This document shows, in pieces, positions 53,682 through 62,853 of a stretch of DNA of 64,000 bases; the first letter of the stretch is position 1; every line of letters begins with the position of its first letter. The notes beneath the pieces were generated by a model that saw only the letters and a list, made by a program, of their open reading frames with translations, had not been told where the DNA came from and ran no database searches. Both the position numbers and the translations under genes were made by a program. Source of the stretch: Planctomycetia bacterium (GTDB lineage: Bacteria; Planctomycetota; Phycisphaerae; UBA1845; UTPLA1); the NCBI GenBank assembly GCA_015075745.1, contig JABTTW010000003.1, positions 1 through 64,000 on the forward strand, read 5' to 3'.

Positions 53682-56303
53682 ATGTACACGCGCCCTGCGG
53701 ATCGACCGGACGACGGATTCGGAAAATGGTTCAATTCTCGACGGCGCGGCGCGCTTTGCACGGCGGGCGCGCTCCTTGTCTTCTTATCCTATTGCGAACA
53801 ACGACTGTTGGCGGTTGAGGCCGCGGGCGAACTCGGCGGCGGGTGCGTTCCGGCATCGATCGTCGATTTTCCGGGTGATGTCTTCCCGTGCCTGGGGGAG
53901 ACGATCGTACTTCAGGTGGTCGTGAACGGCGAGCAGCCCATCTCTTATGAGTGGCGGAAAAACAAGGTCACGATTCCCGATGCCACCGGCCCGACACTGA
54001 CGATTGATTCGGTCGGGTACTCCGACGTGGGCGAGTACGACGTATTGGTGAGCAACGCCTGCGGGCAGGATCAGAGCGGCGTGCTGGCACTGGCCCTTCA
54101 GAGCGAAGAGGGCTGGCTGGAGAAGACGCCGCCGCCGGGGCCGCACCGATTTCACTCGATGGTCTATGACACGGGGCGTCAGCGCGTGGTTTGTTTTGGC
54201 GGAAGCGACGACGAGGGTCCGCATCGCGAGACGTGGGAGTGGGACGGCAGCGCGTGGCGGCTGGCTTCGATGTTCGGACCGTCGGCGCGGACGTCTACGG
54301 CGATGGCGTTCGACAGCCTGCGCGGCGTGACGGTGCTGTTCGGCGGTTCGGCGTCGGGGCAGAGCGGCGAGACCTGGGAATGGGACGGGGTGCAATGGCG
54401 GCTGCGCAGCACGCAGGGGCCGCCGCCACGGTCTCGGCACGCGATGGCGTTCGATGCGCAGCGCGGCGTGACGGTGCTTTTCGGCGGGATCGGCGGAACG
54501 ATTTACGACGACACGTGGGAATGGAACGGAGTTTCCTGGCGGCCGATCACTGATGCGGGTCCGCCGGCGCGCTTTCGCCATGCGATGGCCTTCGACGACG
54601 TGACGGGGTCGATCGTCATGTTCGGCGGGGAGTCGTTCGGAGGAACTATTTTGAATGATACGTGGGTGCTTTCGGGCGAATCGTGGCAGCGGCGGACGAT
54701 TCCCGGTCCGACTGCAAGGGCGCTTCACGCGATGGCGTACGACCCGGTGCGACGCGTGGTAATGCTGTATGGCGGCAGCTCGTCGGGAAGCACGCGGAGC
54801 GATACGTGGGAATACAAGCAAGGCGAGTGGGTGCAGCGATTTCCCACGGGACCGCGGGCGCTTGACGGGCACGGTCTTGCCTATGACGCGGCCAGGCAAC
54901 GGATGGTGATGTTCGGGGGCGGCAACGGGACCGAGTACCTCGCGGAGACCTGGCTCTTCGATGACGCGACGTGGAGCAATGCGGGATTGCAATCGCCGCG
55001 TCCGCGGTCCGGGCATGCGATGGTCTTCGATGAGAACCGCGGGGTGACTGTGCTGCACGGCGGCAGGATGAGCTCGGGAGTCAGCCCAGAGACTTGGGAA
55101 TACGACGGATCGACGTGGACCCTGCGAACAAGCCTGGGACTTCCATCGCGAAGGGGACACGCGATGGCGTACGACAGCGATCGTGGGGTTTGCGTTCAAT
55201 TCGGCGGCATGAACTTCCTGGACCAGATCAACGGTGAGACGTGGGAGTGGAACGGGACGACGTGGACGCTCGCGGCGACGACGGGGCCGAGCCCGCGCAT
55301 TGAACATCGCATGGTTTATGACTCTGCCCGCAAGGTGACGGTGCTCTTCGGCGGCAACGATCCGAACGTTCCATTTTCGAATCGAAACGATACGTGGGAA
55401 TGGGACGGTTCAACGTGGACGCAGCGCAGCTTCGCGGGGACGGTGCCGACGGCCAGGAGCTTGTTCGGCATGGCGTACGACGCGGGCCGGGGCCGGACGG
55501 TGGTGTACGGCGGCATTGCGACGCAGATTTATTACGGGGACACGTGGGAGTACGACGGGAATGCGTGGGAACTGGTTACGCTGGCCGGGCCGGGGGTGCG
55601 CAGGTCTCAGGGTATGGCGTACGACCCAACGCACGGGCTGATTCTCATGTTCGGCGGCGGCGGAACGCAGGCGACGGACTCCTTCTGGACGTGGAACGGG
55701 GAGGAGTGGCAGCAGCGGTTCATGGAAGGTCCGGCGGCAGTGTTCGACGGCGCGATGACCTACGACACGGCGCGGGATTCGGCGGTGCTTTTCGGCGGCC
55801 AGGGGTCTTTTGCGCTCTCGGGGCGGACCTGGGATTTCGGATTCCGGGAAACGACCTTCTTCGAAGAGCCCGCATCGCGGCTGGTCTGCGCGGGGCGGAA
55901 TGTCAGTTTCGTTGTTCAGGCGAATGGTCTTGCGCCGCTTACTTATCAGTGGCGAAAGGACGGCGAGCCGATTGACGGCGCGACGCAGCAGGTGCTGCAG
56001 GTGATGTCGACGACGGTAGACGACGCGGGGATGTACGACGCCGTGGTGACGAATCTCTGCGGGACGCCGGCGATTACGCGGCCCGCGACGCTGATCGTTT
56101 TTGAGACCGCTTCGGGCGACGGAAATGTGGACGGCGTGGCGAACGGGCTGGATATCTCACCTTTTATTTCCGCGCTGATGATGGGGGTGAGGCCGTCGGC
56201 GTGGTATTGTGCGCTGGACTTCGACGCCGACGGGGACGTGGGCGTGTCGGATATTGAACCATTTATCGAAGCATTGCTTGTTTCCAACTCGACGGTCCCT
56301 TAG
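53682..56303 (+). CDS. Large secreted protein with Ig-like domains, Kelch repeats and dockerin-like tail
   Basis: An 873-residue secreted protein. A signal-like segment (residues 23-45) is followed by an Ig-like domain with YEWRKNKVTIPDAT near 90-120. About nine Kelch-type repeats run over about residues 155-715, each with (H/R)AMAFD...RGVTVLFGG and (D/E)TWEWDG(S/T)(T/S)W, predicting a beta-propeller. A second Ig-like domain (TYQWRKDGEPIDGATQQVL) precedes a C-terminal calcium-loop pair (GDGNVDGVANGLDISPFI and DFDADGDVGVSDIEPFIE), dockerin-like. An AGAGGAGG ribosome site precedes the ATG. Function unknown; adhesion or sugar binding is possible. Confidence 0.8.
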   Translation: MYTRPADRPDDGFGKWFNSRRRGALCTAGALLVFLSYCEQRLLAVEAAGELGGGCVPASIVDFPGDVFPCLGETIVLQVVVNGEQPISYEWRKNKVTIPDATGPTLTIDSVGYSDVGEYDVLVSNACGQDQSGVLALALQSEEGWLEKTPPPGPHRFHSMVYDTGRQRVVCFGGSDDEGPHRETWEWDGSAWRLASMFGPSARTSTAMAFDSLRGVTVLFGGSASGQSGETWEWDGVQWRLRSTQGPPPRSRHAMAFDAQRGVTVLFGGIGGTIYDDTWEWNGVSWRPITDAGPPARFRHAMAFDDVTGSIVMFGGESFGGTILNDTWVLSGESWQRRTIPGPTARALHAMAYDPVRRVVMLYGGSSSGSTRSDTWEYKQGEWVQRFPTGPRALDGHGLAYDAARQRMVMFGGGNGTEYLAETWLFDDATWSNAGLQSPRPRSGHAMVFDENRGVTVLHGGRMSSGVSPETWEYDGSTWTLRTSLGLPSRRGHAMAYDSDRGVCVQFGGMNFLDQINGETWEWNGTTWTLAATTGPSPRIEHRMVYDSARKVTVLFGGNDPNVPFSNRNDTWEWDGSTWTQRSFAGTVPTARSLFGMAYDAGRGRTVVYGGIATQIYYGDTWEYDGNAWELVTLAGPGVRRSQGMAYDPTHGLILMFGGGGTQATDSFWTWNGEEWQQRFMEGPAAVFDGAMTYDTARDSAVLFGGQGSFALSGRTWDFGFRETTFFEEPASRLVCAGRNVSFVVQANGLAPLTYQWRKDGEPIDGATQQVLQVMSTTVDDAGMYDAVVTNLCGTPAITRPATLIVFETASGDGNVDGVANGLDISPFISALMMGVRPSAWYCALDFDADGDVGVSDIEPFIEALLVSNSTVP

Positions 56304-56445
56304 CCTAGAACCATGATTCCACCGAGGGCTGTCTGCGCGAAGGGTGGCGTGGCGACTTCGGAGTGACACCTCAAGCCGACACTGCGCCGACCGCGCAAGT
56401 GCCCGGCGACGAAAATGGAGGCTGTGGAAGGCCTCCGAGGCGAGC

Positions 56446-59400
56446 ATGGGTTCTGAGGCATTGCCGGCGCGCCGAGTGCGCGCGGGGGCGAACGCTGCAT
56501 CCGCTGCGCGAGCAACGGTCTGGGACCAGCGGTTCCTCGCCGTGCTGGGGTGTTTCTTTCTATCGGGTTTTGCGGGCCTACTTTACGAGACGGCGTGGAC
56601 GCGGCAGTTCGCGCTGGTGTTCGGCACGTCGGAGCTGGCGGTCGTCACGGTCCTGGCGGGGTACTTCGGCGGTCTTGCGCTCGGGGCGGCGCTGGCGGGG
56701 CGCTACATCGACCGAATCACGCGACCGATACTCACTTACGGGCTACTCGAACTGGGCATCGCTGTTTCGGCGATCGGGCTTCCTTATGCGATCGGCGCTT
56801 CGACTCGGCTGTATGTTTCGATATTCGGGGGCGCTGCCGATTCGATTGAAACGGGCGGGCTGGTGACTGCGGGGTTTTACCTCGTCTGCTCGTTTGTCAT
56901 TCTGCTTGTGCCGACGGCGATGATGGGGGCGACGCTGCCGCTTTTGGCGCGCTATGCGGTGACGGACGAACGGCAGATCGGTCCGCGCGTGGGACTGCTG
57001 TATGCGGTGAACACGCTAGGGGCGGTGGCGGGCACGCTGGTGGCGGCGTTCATGCTGCTGCCTTCGATGGGCCTTGCGCGCACGATCTGGGTCGGCGTGG
57101 CGGCGAATCTGCTTGTGTTTCTTGTTGCGGCGTGGATGGCGAGGCAATCCACCGGGGCGACGATGCAGCGTCCATCACCGGTGAAGGTCAAACCGGGCGC
57201 TATCAGCGATAGTGAGCTGCCGCGGGCCAAGCTCATCCTGCCGATCATGCTGGTGTCGGGCGCTGCGTCGTTTTCATATGAGGTGTTGTGGACGCGGCTG
57301 CTCGGGCATGTGCTGGGGGCGAGCGTGTTCGCCTTTGCTACGATGCTGGCGAGTTTTCTGACGGGGATCGCGCTGGGGTCGGCCGCGGGGTCGCGGCTGG
57401 CGCGATCGCGCCGCGGGAGCATGATTGCCTTCGGCATCGTGCAGTTCTGCATTGCGACGGCCTCGCTTCTTAGCTACGCGCTGTTGGCGCAGTTACCTGA
57501 CCTTGCGAGGACGACGGGGGCGGGTGTCCATGCGGGGCTGGCAGCGAACGCGGCGATCTGCGCGATGATCCTTCTGCCGGGGGCGTTTTTCATTGGGGCG
57601 ACATTTCCGCTGGCGGTTCGCATCCTGGCGCGCGAGGCCGGTGACGCCGGGCCGTCGAGCGCGCGGGTTTATGCGTGGAACACCATCGGGGCGATTCTGG
57701 GATCGATCGCGAGCGGATTTCTGCTGCTGCCCATGCTTCACTTCGGCGGGACGATTGTGGCGACAGTCGCGGTGAATCTGGGCCTCATGGCGATAGTCGC
57801 CCTGCTGATGAAGCCGGTGGGCAGGCGGAGCCTGGCGGTGTGCGCGGCGGGCGTCGCGCTGCTTGTTTTTGTGCGCCCCGATGAGCCGTGGGATGTGCTG
57901 CGCAACTCGGCGCTGGGCCGCGACGCCGCCGGGGGCGAGGTGAGCTACTACGGCGTCGGGCGCAGTACGACGGTGCTGCTGGTTGATGACGGCCTCGGGT
58001 GGGACCTGCGCACGAGTGGACTGCCGGAGGCGAACATTCGGCGCAGGGGCGTGCCGCTGGGACGGGTGCTGATTCAGCAGTGGCAAAATGCGCTGCCGGT
58101 GCTGGCGCGGCCGAACGCCAGGACGATGATGTTCGTGGGGCTGGGCGGCGGGGTGGCGGTCGAGTCGGTGCCGAGTTCGATCGAGCGCATCGACGTGGTT
58201 GAGTTGGAGCCGGAGGTGATTGCCGCGAATCGCTTTGTCTCGGATCAACGGGCGATTGACCCGCTGGCGGATCCGCGCGTTCGACTGATGACCAACGATG
58301 CCCGAAACGCCCTGCTGCTTTCGGAGAGTCAGTATGACATCATCGTGTCGCAACCGTCACACCCGTGGACGGCGGGCGCGTCGCACCTGTACACGCGCGA
58401 GTTCATGTCGATGGTGCGGGACCGATTGGGGGCGGAGGGCGTGTTTCTGCAGTGGATGTCGCTTGCGTTTGTCGATGAGCCGCTTCTGCGGAGCCTGGTT
58501 GCGACGCTGAGCGATGTGTTTGCGCAGGTGGAGATGTATGCCCCCTATCCCGGGGCGGTGCTTTTCCTGGCGTCGTCCGGGCCTTTGCGGGCGTGGGAGA
58601 GCGCTTCGGCGGCGATTGCGGGGCGGCCGGGGGGCTTTGCGGCGGCGGGCATTGTTTGCGCCGAGGACGTGCTGGCGGCGTTGGAACTGGATGCGGATGC
58701 CGCACGGCTGTTTGCGGACGGGGCGATGCTCGTAACCGACGACTTCAATCTGCTTCAATTGCAATCGCGGAGACTGGAGAGCGAGCCGCGATCGAGCTGG
58801 CAGATCACCGATGCGGCGCTGGCGGCGTCGGACCCGGCGACGAACCCCGAGGGGCGATTCGATGCGGCTTATCTGGTGCGGAAGCTGATGACGCGGACGA
58901 ACTCGCCGCGGGCGCTGCGCGTGGCGGAGTCGGTGAAAGACCCGGCGCTGCGGGCGCTGTGTCTGGGTCATGTGCGCGACTGGGAGGGGAAGACGGCGGA
59001 GTCGATCGCGCAGTTTGAGACGGTTTTGCGCGAGAGGCCGGATTTCGCGCCGGCGGTTTTTGGAAAGCTGCGTGCGCGATCGGCGGAGCTGCTGCGACGG
59101 CACCCGGCGGAGACGGCGCTGGCCGAGCGTCTCGGCGATCCTGCGCGGGCGGTGATCGACGGGTGGCAGGCGGGGTCCGGCGGATCGTGGCAGGCGCTGC
59201 GGGCGCTGGACGAGCGGCTGGCCCTTGCGGGGCCGACCGAGGACTGGTACGTCGATGCTCAGCGACTGCGGGCGCGGTGGCGGATTCAATCGGGGGAGCC
59301 GGCGCTTTGCCGCGAGGCGATGGGCATTCTGGACGCGTTCATTCCGCGTTTCGGGAGCGCGGATGACTTTCTGACGCGAGCGGATGCGTCGCTGGGGGCG

Positions 59401-59613
59401 GGCGAGGAACTCGGGGCGCTGGGGGCGCTGCACGAAGCGGCACAGATGCTTCGCAAGAACAGCGCGGGGACAGCGCTGGCCAAGAGGATCCAGAAGAAAC
59501 TCGACGGACTTGCCCCGCACGTGCGCGCCAGCGAGGCGGGACGCCGCACCGTGGCGGCGATTTCGCTGATTCCGGGGATGACGCCGAGCCTGCCGAAGTT
59601 TTACGGGAAATAG
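56446..59613 (+). CDS. Fused multi-pass membrane spermidine-synthase-like protein with TPR tail
   Basis: A protein of about 1055 residues starting at the ATG 56446 (GAGG just upstream); the frame from 56344 adds nonsense-like residues. Ten to twelve transmembrane helices span residues 25-485 (for example LAVLGCFFLSGFAGLLYETA and FVILLVPTAMMGATLPLLA), resembling the membrane part of large planctomycete spermidine-synthase homologues. A spermidine-synthase-like Rossmann domain follows (about 520-740: VGLGGGVAVESVPSS, VVELEPEVIAANRFVS, DIIVSQPSHPWTAGASHLYT). The last 250 residues are helical, TPR-like. Polyamine synthase activity is not shown; the YD.I motif is replaced in places, so substrate is uncertain. 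Confidence 0.75.
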   Translation: MGSEALPARRVRAGANAASAARATVWDQRFLAVLGCFFLSGFAGLLYETAWTRQFALVFGTSELAVVTVLAGYFGGLALGAALAGRYIDRITRPILTYGLLELGIAVSAIGLPYAIGASTRLYVSIFGGAADSIETGGLVTAGFYLVCSFVILLVPTAMMGATLPLLARYAVTDERQIGPRVGLLYAVNTLGAVAGTLVAAFMLLPSMGLARTIWVGVAANLLVFLVAAWMARQSTGATMQRPSPVKVKPGAISDSELPRAKLILPIMLVSGAASFSYEVLWTRLLGHVLGASVFAFATMLASFLTGIALGSAAGSRLARSRRGSMIAFGIVQFCIATASLLSYALLAQLPDLARTTGAGVHAGLAANAAICAMILLPGAFFIGATFPLAVRILAREAGDAGPSSARVYAWNTIGAILGSIASGFLLLPMLHFGGTIVATVAVNLGLMAIVALLMKPVGRRSLAVCAAGVALLVFVRPDEPWDVLRNSALGRDAAGGEVSYYGVGRSTTVLLVDDGLGWDLRTSGLPEANIRRRGVPLGRVLIQQWQNALPVLARPNARTMMFVGLGGGVAVESVPSSIERIDVVELEPEVIAANRFVSDQRAIDPLADPRVRLMTNDARNALLLSESQYDIIVSQPSHPWTAGASHLYTREFMSMVRDRLGAEGVFLQWMSLAFVDEPLLRSLVATLSDVFAQVEMYAPYPGAVLFLASSGPLRAWESASAAIAGRPGGFAAAGIVCAEDVLAALELDADAARLFADGAMLVTDDFNLLQLQSRRLESEPRSSWQITDAALAASDPATNPEGRFDAAYLVRKLMTRTNSPRALRVAESVKDPALRALCLGHVRDWEGKTAESIAQFETVLRERPDFAPAVFGKLRARSAELLRRHPAETALAERLGDPARAVIDGWQAGSGGSWQALRALDERLALAGPTEDWYVDAQRLRARWRIQSGEPALCREAMGILDAFIPRFGSADDFLTRADASLGAGEELGALGALHEAAQMLRKNSAGTALAKRIQKKLDGLAPHVRASEAGRRTVAAISLIPGMTPSLPKFYGK

Positions 59614-60084
59614 CTACTCGGGATCGGCGGCGGACATGTCGTAGATCCACTTTTCGCCGGCGCGGTCGAAGCGGAGCAGCTCGTCGGACTTGAAGTAGAG
59701 GCCCATTTCGAAGGCCGCCGCCTCGGGGGAGTCGCTGCCGTGGATGAGGTTGAAGCTGTTGGAGAGGCCGAAGTCGCCGCGGATGGTGCCGGGCTCGGCC
59801 TTGGAGCCGAAGGTGGCGCCCATCATTTTGCGTGACACGGCGATGGCATTGACGGCCTGGAGGACCATGACGAGGACCGGGCTGCTGGTGATGTAGCTGA
59901 CGAGCCGGGGGTAGAAGGGCTTCTCCTTGTGGACGGCGTAGTGCTTCTCGGCGAGTTCGCGGGGCACCTGCATCATCTTCATGGCGAGGATTTGAAAGCC
60001 CTTCTCCTCGAAGCGGGTGATGATGCGGCCGGTGAGACCGCGCTGGAGGGTGTCGGGCTTGAGAATGATCAGCGTCTTTTCCAT
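59614..60084 (-). CDS. ndk: Nucleoside diphosphate kinase
   Basis: A 156-residue NDK: EKTLIILKPDTLQRGLTGRI at the start, RGDFGLSNSFNLIHGSDSPE with the catalytic His in NLIHGSDS near residue 118. It transfers the terminal phosphate between nucleoside triphosphates and diphosphates. Length is standard. It is convergent with the membrane synthase-like gene. Confidence 0.93.
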   Translation of the reverse strand: MEKTLIILKPDTLQRGLTGRIITRFEEKGFQILAMKMMQVPRELAEKHYAVHKEKPFYPRLVSYITSSPVLVMVLQAVNAIAVSRKMMGATFGSKAEPGTIRGDFGLSNSFNLIHGSDSPEAAAFEMGLYFKSDELLRFDRAGEKWIYDMSAADPE

Positions 60085-60243
60085 GTTGCACGTCCTTGGG
60101 TGGGTTTGTTTTACCGTTTGATCTTTATTCCATCATCGGGCGCACGGGGCGCCGAAATCGTCATCAATCGAGACCCGTCGATCGGAGCCGCAAAGGCCCA
60201 TTCCCGCAAAGACAATCTGAGGGAGACGGATGAGTCGCAGAGT

Positions 60244-61347
60244 TTAAGGCGCTGGGGCCTGGCTATCAACCTGCTCCTGGAGCGTGGCGGCGATCTGCCG
60301 GTGGCGCGGTGCGTCGGGCGAGCCCTGATCGGCGAGGATGTCGTGGAGGGTGGCGAGATAACGCAGCAGCGATTCGTCACAGGGAGAGAGCTCGTTGGCG
60401 ATGCGAAGGGCGTCAAGGGCGGCGCGGTAATCTCCGGCGACGGCGCGTGCGATTCCGAGATTGAGGAATGCGTCGGCGTCGTCGGGCGTGATGGTGGTGA
60501 CGGCCTCAAATGCGTAGGCGGCCTCGAGCGGCAAATCGAAGTCTACATAGGTGACGCCGAGATTGAACCAGGCGCTGGCGACATTGGGGCGAAGGCGGGT
60601 GAAGGCTTCCCAGGATGCGCGGGCCTCGTCGATGCGGCCCTCGCGTTGGGCGAGGCTGGCGAGATTGTAATGGGCGTTGGCGTGGCCGGGATCGCGGCGG
60701 ATCACCTGGCGAAGCTGATGAGCGGACTCCTGAAAATCGGAGAGGCGATAGAGGACGACGGCGTAGTTGTAGCGCACTTCGGGGTCTTTGTCGTTCGCCT
60801 TTAAGACCTGTTCGTAGGCGTCGCGGGCCTCGAGGAATCTGCCCTGGGCGACGAGGACATCAGCCTTGGCGGCGAGGGCGGCATGGCCGGCGGGATTCCT
60901 TTTGAGGGCGTTATCGAAGTGTTCAAGGGCGGTGTTGAAATTTCCTTCGCGGGCGGCGAGCGCGCCTTTTGAATAAAGGCTGACGAAAGAGGCGTCCGCA
61001 TCGTGGCGCAGTTCGACGGATGCCTCGTCCAACCGGCGGGCGACCTGATCGATGATCTGACCGAGGGCGGGACCACGAGGGCGGGGCTTCAGATTCGTCG
61101 TTCGATTTTGCGTATGGGAGCGGGCATCAGAAGGAGGAGCTTGCAGGCGCAACTCGCGTTTGGCGGGCGATGTTCTCTCGGCCAGGTGCACGAAACCGGG
61201 ATCGTCGAGGACGTCGAGCCGCCCCACCGGAGATGGGCGCAACGTGGATTTCTCGGTCGCGGAGAGATAGAGCCATGCGCCGCCGACGAAGACGACGAAG
61301 ATGCCGAGGCTGATGGGAATGAACGATCGGGGCGACATGCCGACCAT
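60244..61347 (-). CDS. Membrane-anchored TPR protein
   Basis: A protein of about 367 residues from the ATG at 61347 (61338 is also possible). One N-terminal transmembrane helix (ISLGIFVVFVGGAWLYL) is followed by a linker. At least five tetratricopeptide repeats span about residues 100-330 (for example ALEHFDNALKRNPAGHAALA, EARDAYEQVLKANDKDPEVR, EAAYAFEAVTTITPDDADAF). It probably acts as a periplasmic scaffold. It is divergent from trkA; no specific partner can be named. Confidence 0.75.
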   Translation of the reverse strand: MVGMSPRSFIPISLGIFVVFVGGAWLYLSATEKSTLRPSPVGRLDVLDDPGFVHLAERTSPAKRELRLQAPPSDARSHTQNRTTNLKPRPRGPALGQIIDQVARRLDEASVELRHDADASFVSLYSKGALAAREGNFNTALEHFDNALKRNPAGHAALAAKADVLVAQGRFLEARDAYEQVLKANDKDPEVRYNYAVVLYRLSDFQESAHQLRQVIRRDPGHANAHYNLASLAQREGRIDEARASWEAFTRLRPNVASAWFNLGVTYVDFDLPLEAAYAFEAVTTITPDDADAFLNLGIARAVAGDYRAALDALRIANELSPCDESLLRYLATLHDILADQGSPDAPRHRQIAATLQEQVDSQAPAP

Positions 61348-61499
61348 CGTGCGACCGACACAGGCTTGTGTCAATTCGGTATCGCCGCGCCAAGGTTTGG
61401 ATGGAACGGCGCGCGGGGGTGACGGGCGCTGGTGCGTCGACAAAGGTAAATTGTCCGATGTCGCGAACTTCGGTACGATCCGAGGATGGATCGCAGCGG

Positions 61500-62849
61500 A
61501 TGAAGAAATCGATGAATATTCTGATCATCGGCGCGGGGCAGGTGGGCAGCCATACCGCGGAAGTGCTCACCGGTTCGGGCCATGACGTCACGATCGTCGA
61601 TGTGGATGACGTCAAGCTGCAGACGGTGACGGACACACTTGACGTACGCACCCTGGAAGGGAACGGCACCAACGTCGACGTGCTTCGCGAGGCGGGGGTC
61701 CGTGAATCCGACCTTATCGTCGCGGCGACCAGCTCCGACGAGGTGAACATCGTCTCCGCCTCCATCGGCCGGGCCCTGGGGGCGAAGGCTTCGATCGCCC
61801 GGGTGCATCACAGCGCCTTCATCGGTCACGCCGAGCTGCGCTATGAAACGCATTTCGGCATTAACAAGCTGATTTGTCCGGAGTATTCGACGGCCAAGGC
61901 GATCGCGCGGTCGCTGCGGAGTCCGGCCGCGCTGGAGATCGAGGAGTTCACCGGCGGGCGCATCGAGATGCACGAATTCCCGGTGGCGGACACGGCGCCG
62001 GCGATCGACTGCACCTTGTCATCCATCGCGATGCCGCCGGGCACGCGGCTTTTGGGCGTATCGCGCGGGACCGACTTCATTGTCCCGGCTGCGGACACGG
62101 ACATTCTTCGCGGCGATCGAGTCGTGCTCATCGGCGACAACGATGTGTTTGAGGATGCGCGCAAGCTATTCCGGGTGGAGAAGCCGGGCCGCAAGTCGGC
62201 GGTGCTGATGGGCGGCTCGGCGATGGCGGTGTGGCTTTGCAAGGCGCTGAAGAGCCGGGCGTGGTCGATACGGGTCTTTGAGGCGAATCGCGCGCGGGCG
62301 GAGGAACTTGCGGAGAAGCTTGAGGGGGTGACGGTTCTGAACGCCGATCCGACGGACAAGAGCGTGTTCGCCGAAGAGCGGATCGGCATGGCCGACGCAT
62401 TTGTGGCGCTGCACGACGACGACGAGGACAACATTGTCGGGGCCGTGCTCGCCAAGGCGGGCGGCGTCAAGGAGGCGATCGCCGTGGTGCAGCGGCCGAG
62501 ATACCTGGACCTTTTGTATCACATCGGCGTGGATCGATCTTACAGCCCGGGCATTTCGGCGGCGAAGGAGATCGCCGCGCAGATCGACAAGAGTCCCATC
62601 CGTCAGTTGGCCACGCTGGTGACGGGGCTGTCGACGGTGCTGGTTACGGTGGCGGCGGGCGCGGAGGGCTGCGAGAAAAATCTTCAGGAATTGCCGCTTG
62701 CACCGGCGTGGGTGGTCGGGGCCATTCGCCGAGGCGACCGGGTGTTCGTGCCGGGGGCGACGAACCAGATCGAGGCGGGTGACGTGCTTCTGGCAGTGGG
62801 CAAGGAATCGGATCAGGGCGTCCTGGAAGACATCTTCGTGAAGACCTGA
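61500..62849 (+). CDS. trkA: TrkA, cytoplasmic potassium-channel regulator
   Basis: A protein of about 449 residues from the ATG at 61500, with a second in-frame ATG at 61512. Two NAD-binding RCK-N Rossmann domains are visible: MNILIIGAGQVGSHTAEVL with VDVDDVKLQTV at the N-terminus, and VLMGGSAMAVWLCKAL with FEANRARAEELAEKL near 240-280, each followed by a TrkA-C-type domain. Two-domain architecture is that of full-length TrkA, which gates TrkH-type potassium uptake. trkH starts 4 bases after its stop, so the two are co-transcribed. An earlier frame from 61368 has no homology-like residues. Confidence 0.88.
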   Translation: MKKSMNILIIGAGQVGSHTAEVLTGSGHDVTIVDVDDVKLQTVTDTLDVRTLEGNGTNVDVLREAGVRESDLIVAATSSDEVNIVSASIGRALGAKASIARVHHSAFIGHAELRYETHFGINKLICPEYSTAKAIARSLRSPAALEIEEFTGGRIEMHEFPVADTAPAIDCTLSSIAMPPGTRLLGVSRGTDFIVPAADTDILRGDRVVLIGDNDVFEDARKLFRVEKPGRKSAVLMGGSAMAVWLCKALKSRAWSIRVFEANRARAEELAEKLEGVTVLNADPTDKSVFAEERIGMADAFVALHDDDEDNIVGAVLAKAGGVKEAIAVVQRPRYLDLLYHIGVDRSYSPGISAAKEIAAQIDKSPIRQLATLVTGLSTVLVTVAAGAEGCEKNLQELPLAPAWVVGAIRRGDRVFVPGATNQIEAGDVLLAVGKESDQGVLEDIFVKT

Positions 62850-62853
62850 ATTC

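Noticed and set aside
53784-55307. 507-codon minus-strand frame
   Set aside because: Shadow of the Kelch-repeat gene; its apparent repeats mirror the Kelch repeats in antisense.
58357-59520. 387-codon minus-strand frame
   Set aside because: Arg/Pro/Gln-rich antisense of the membrane synthase-like gene, no domain.
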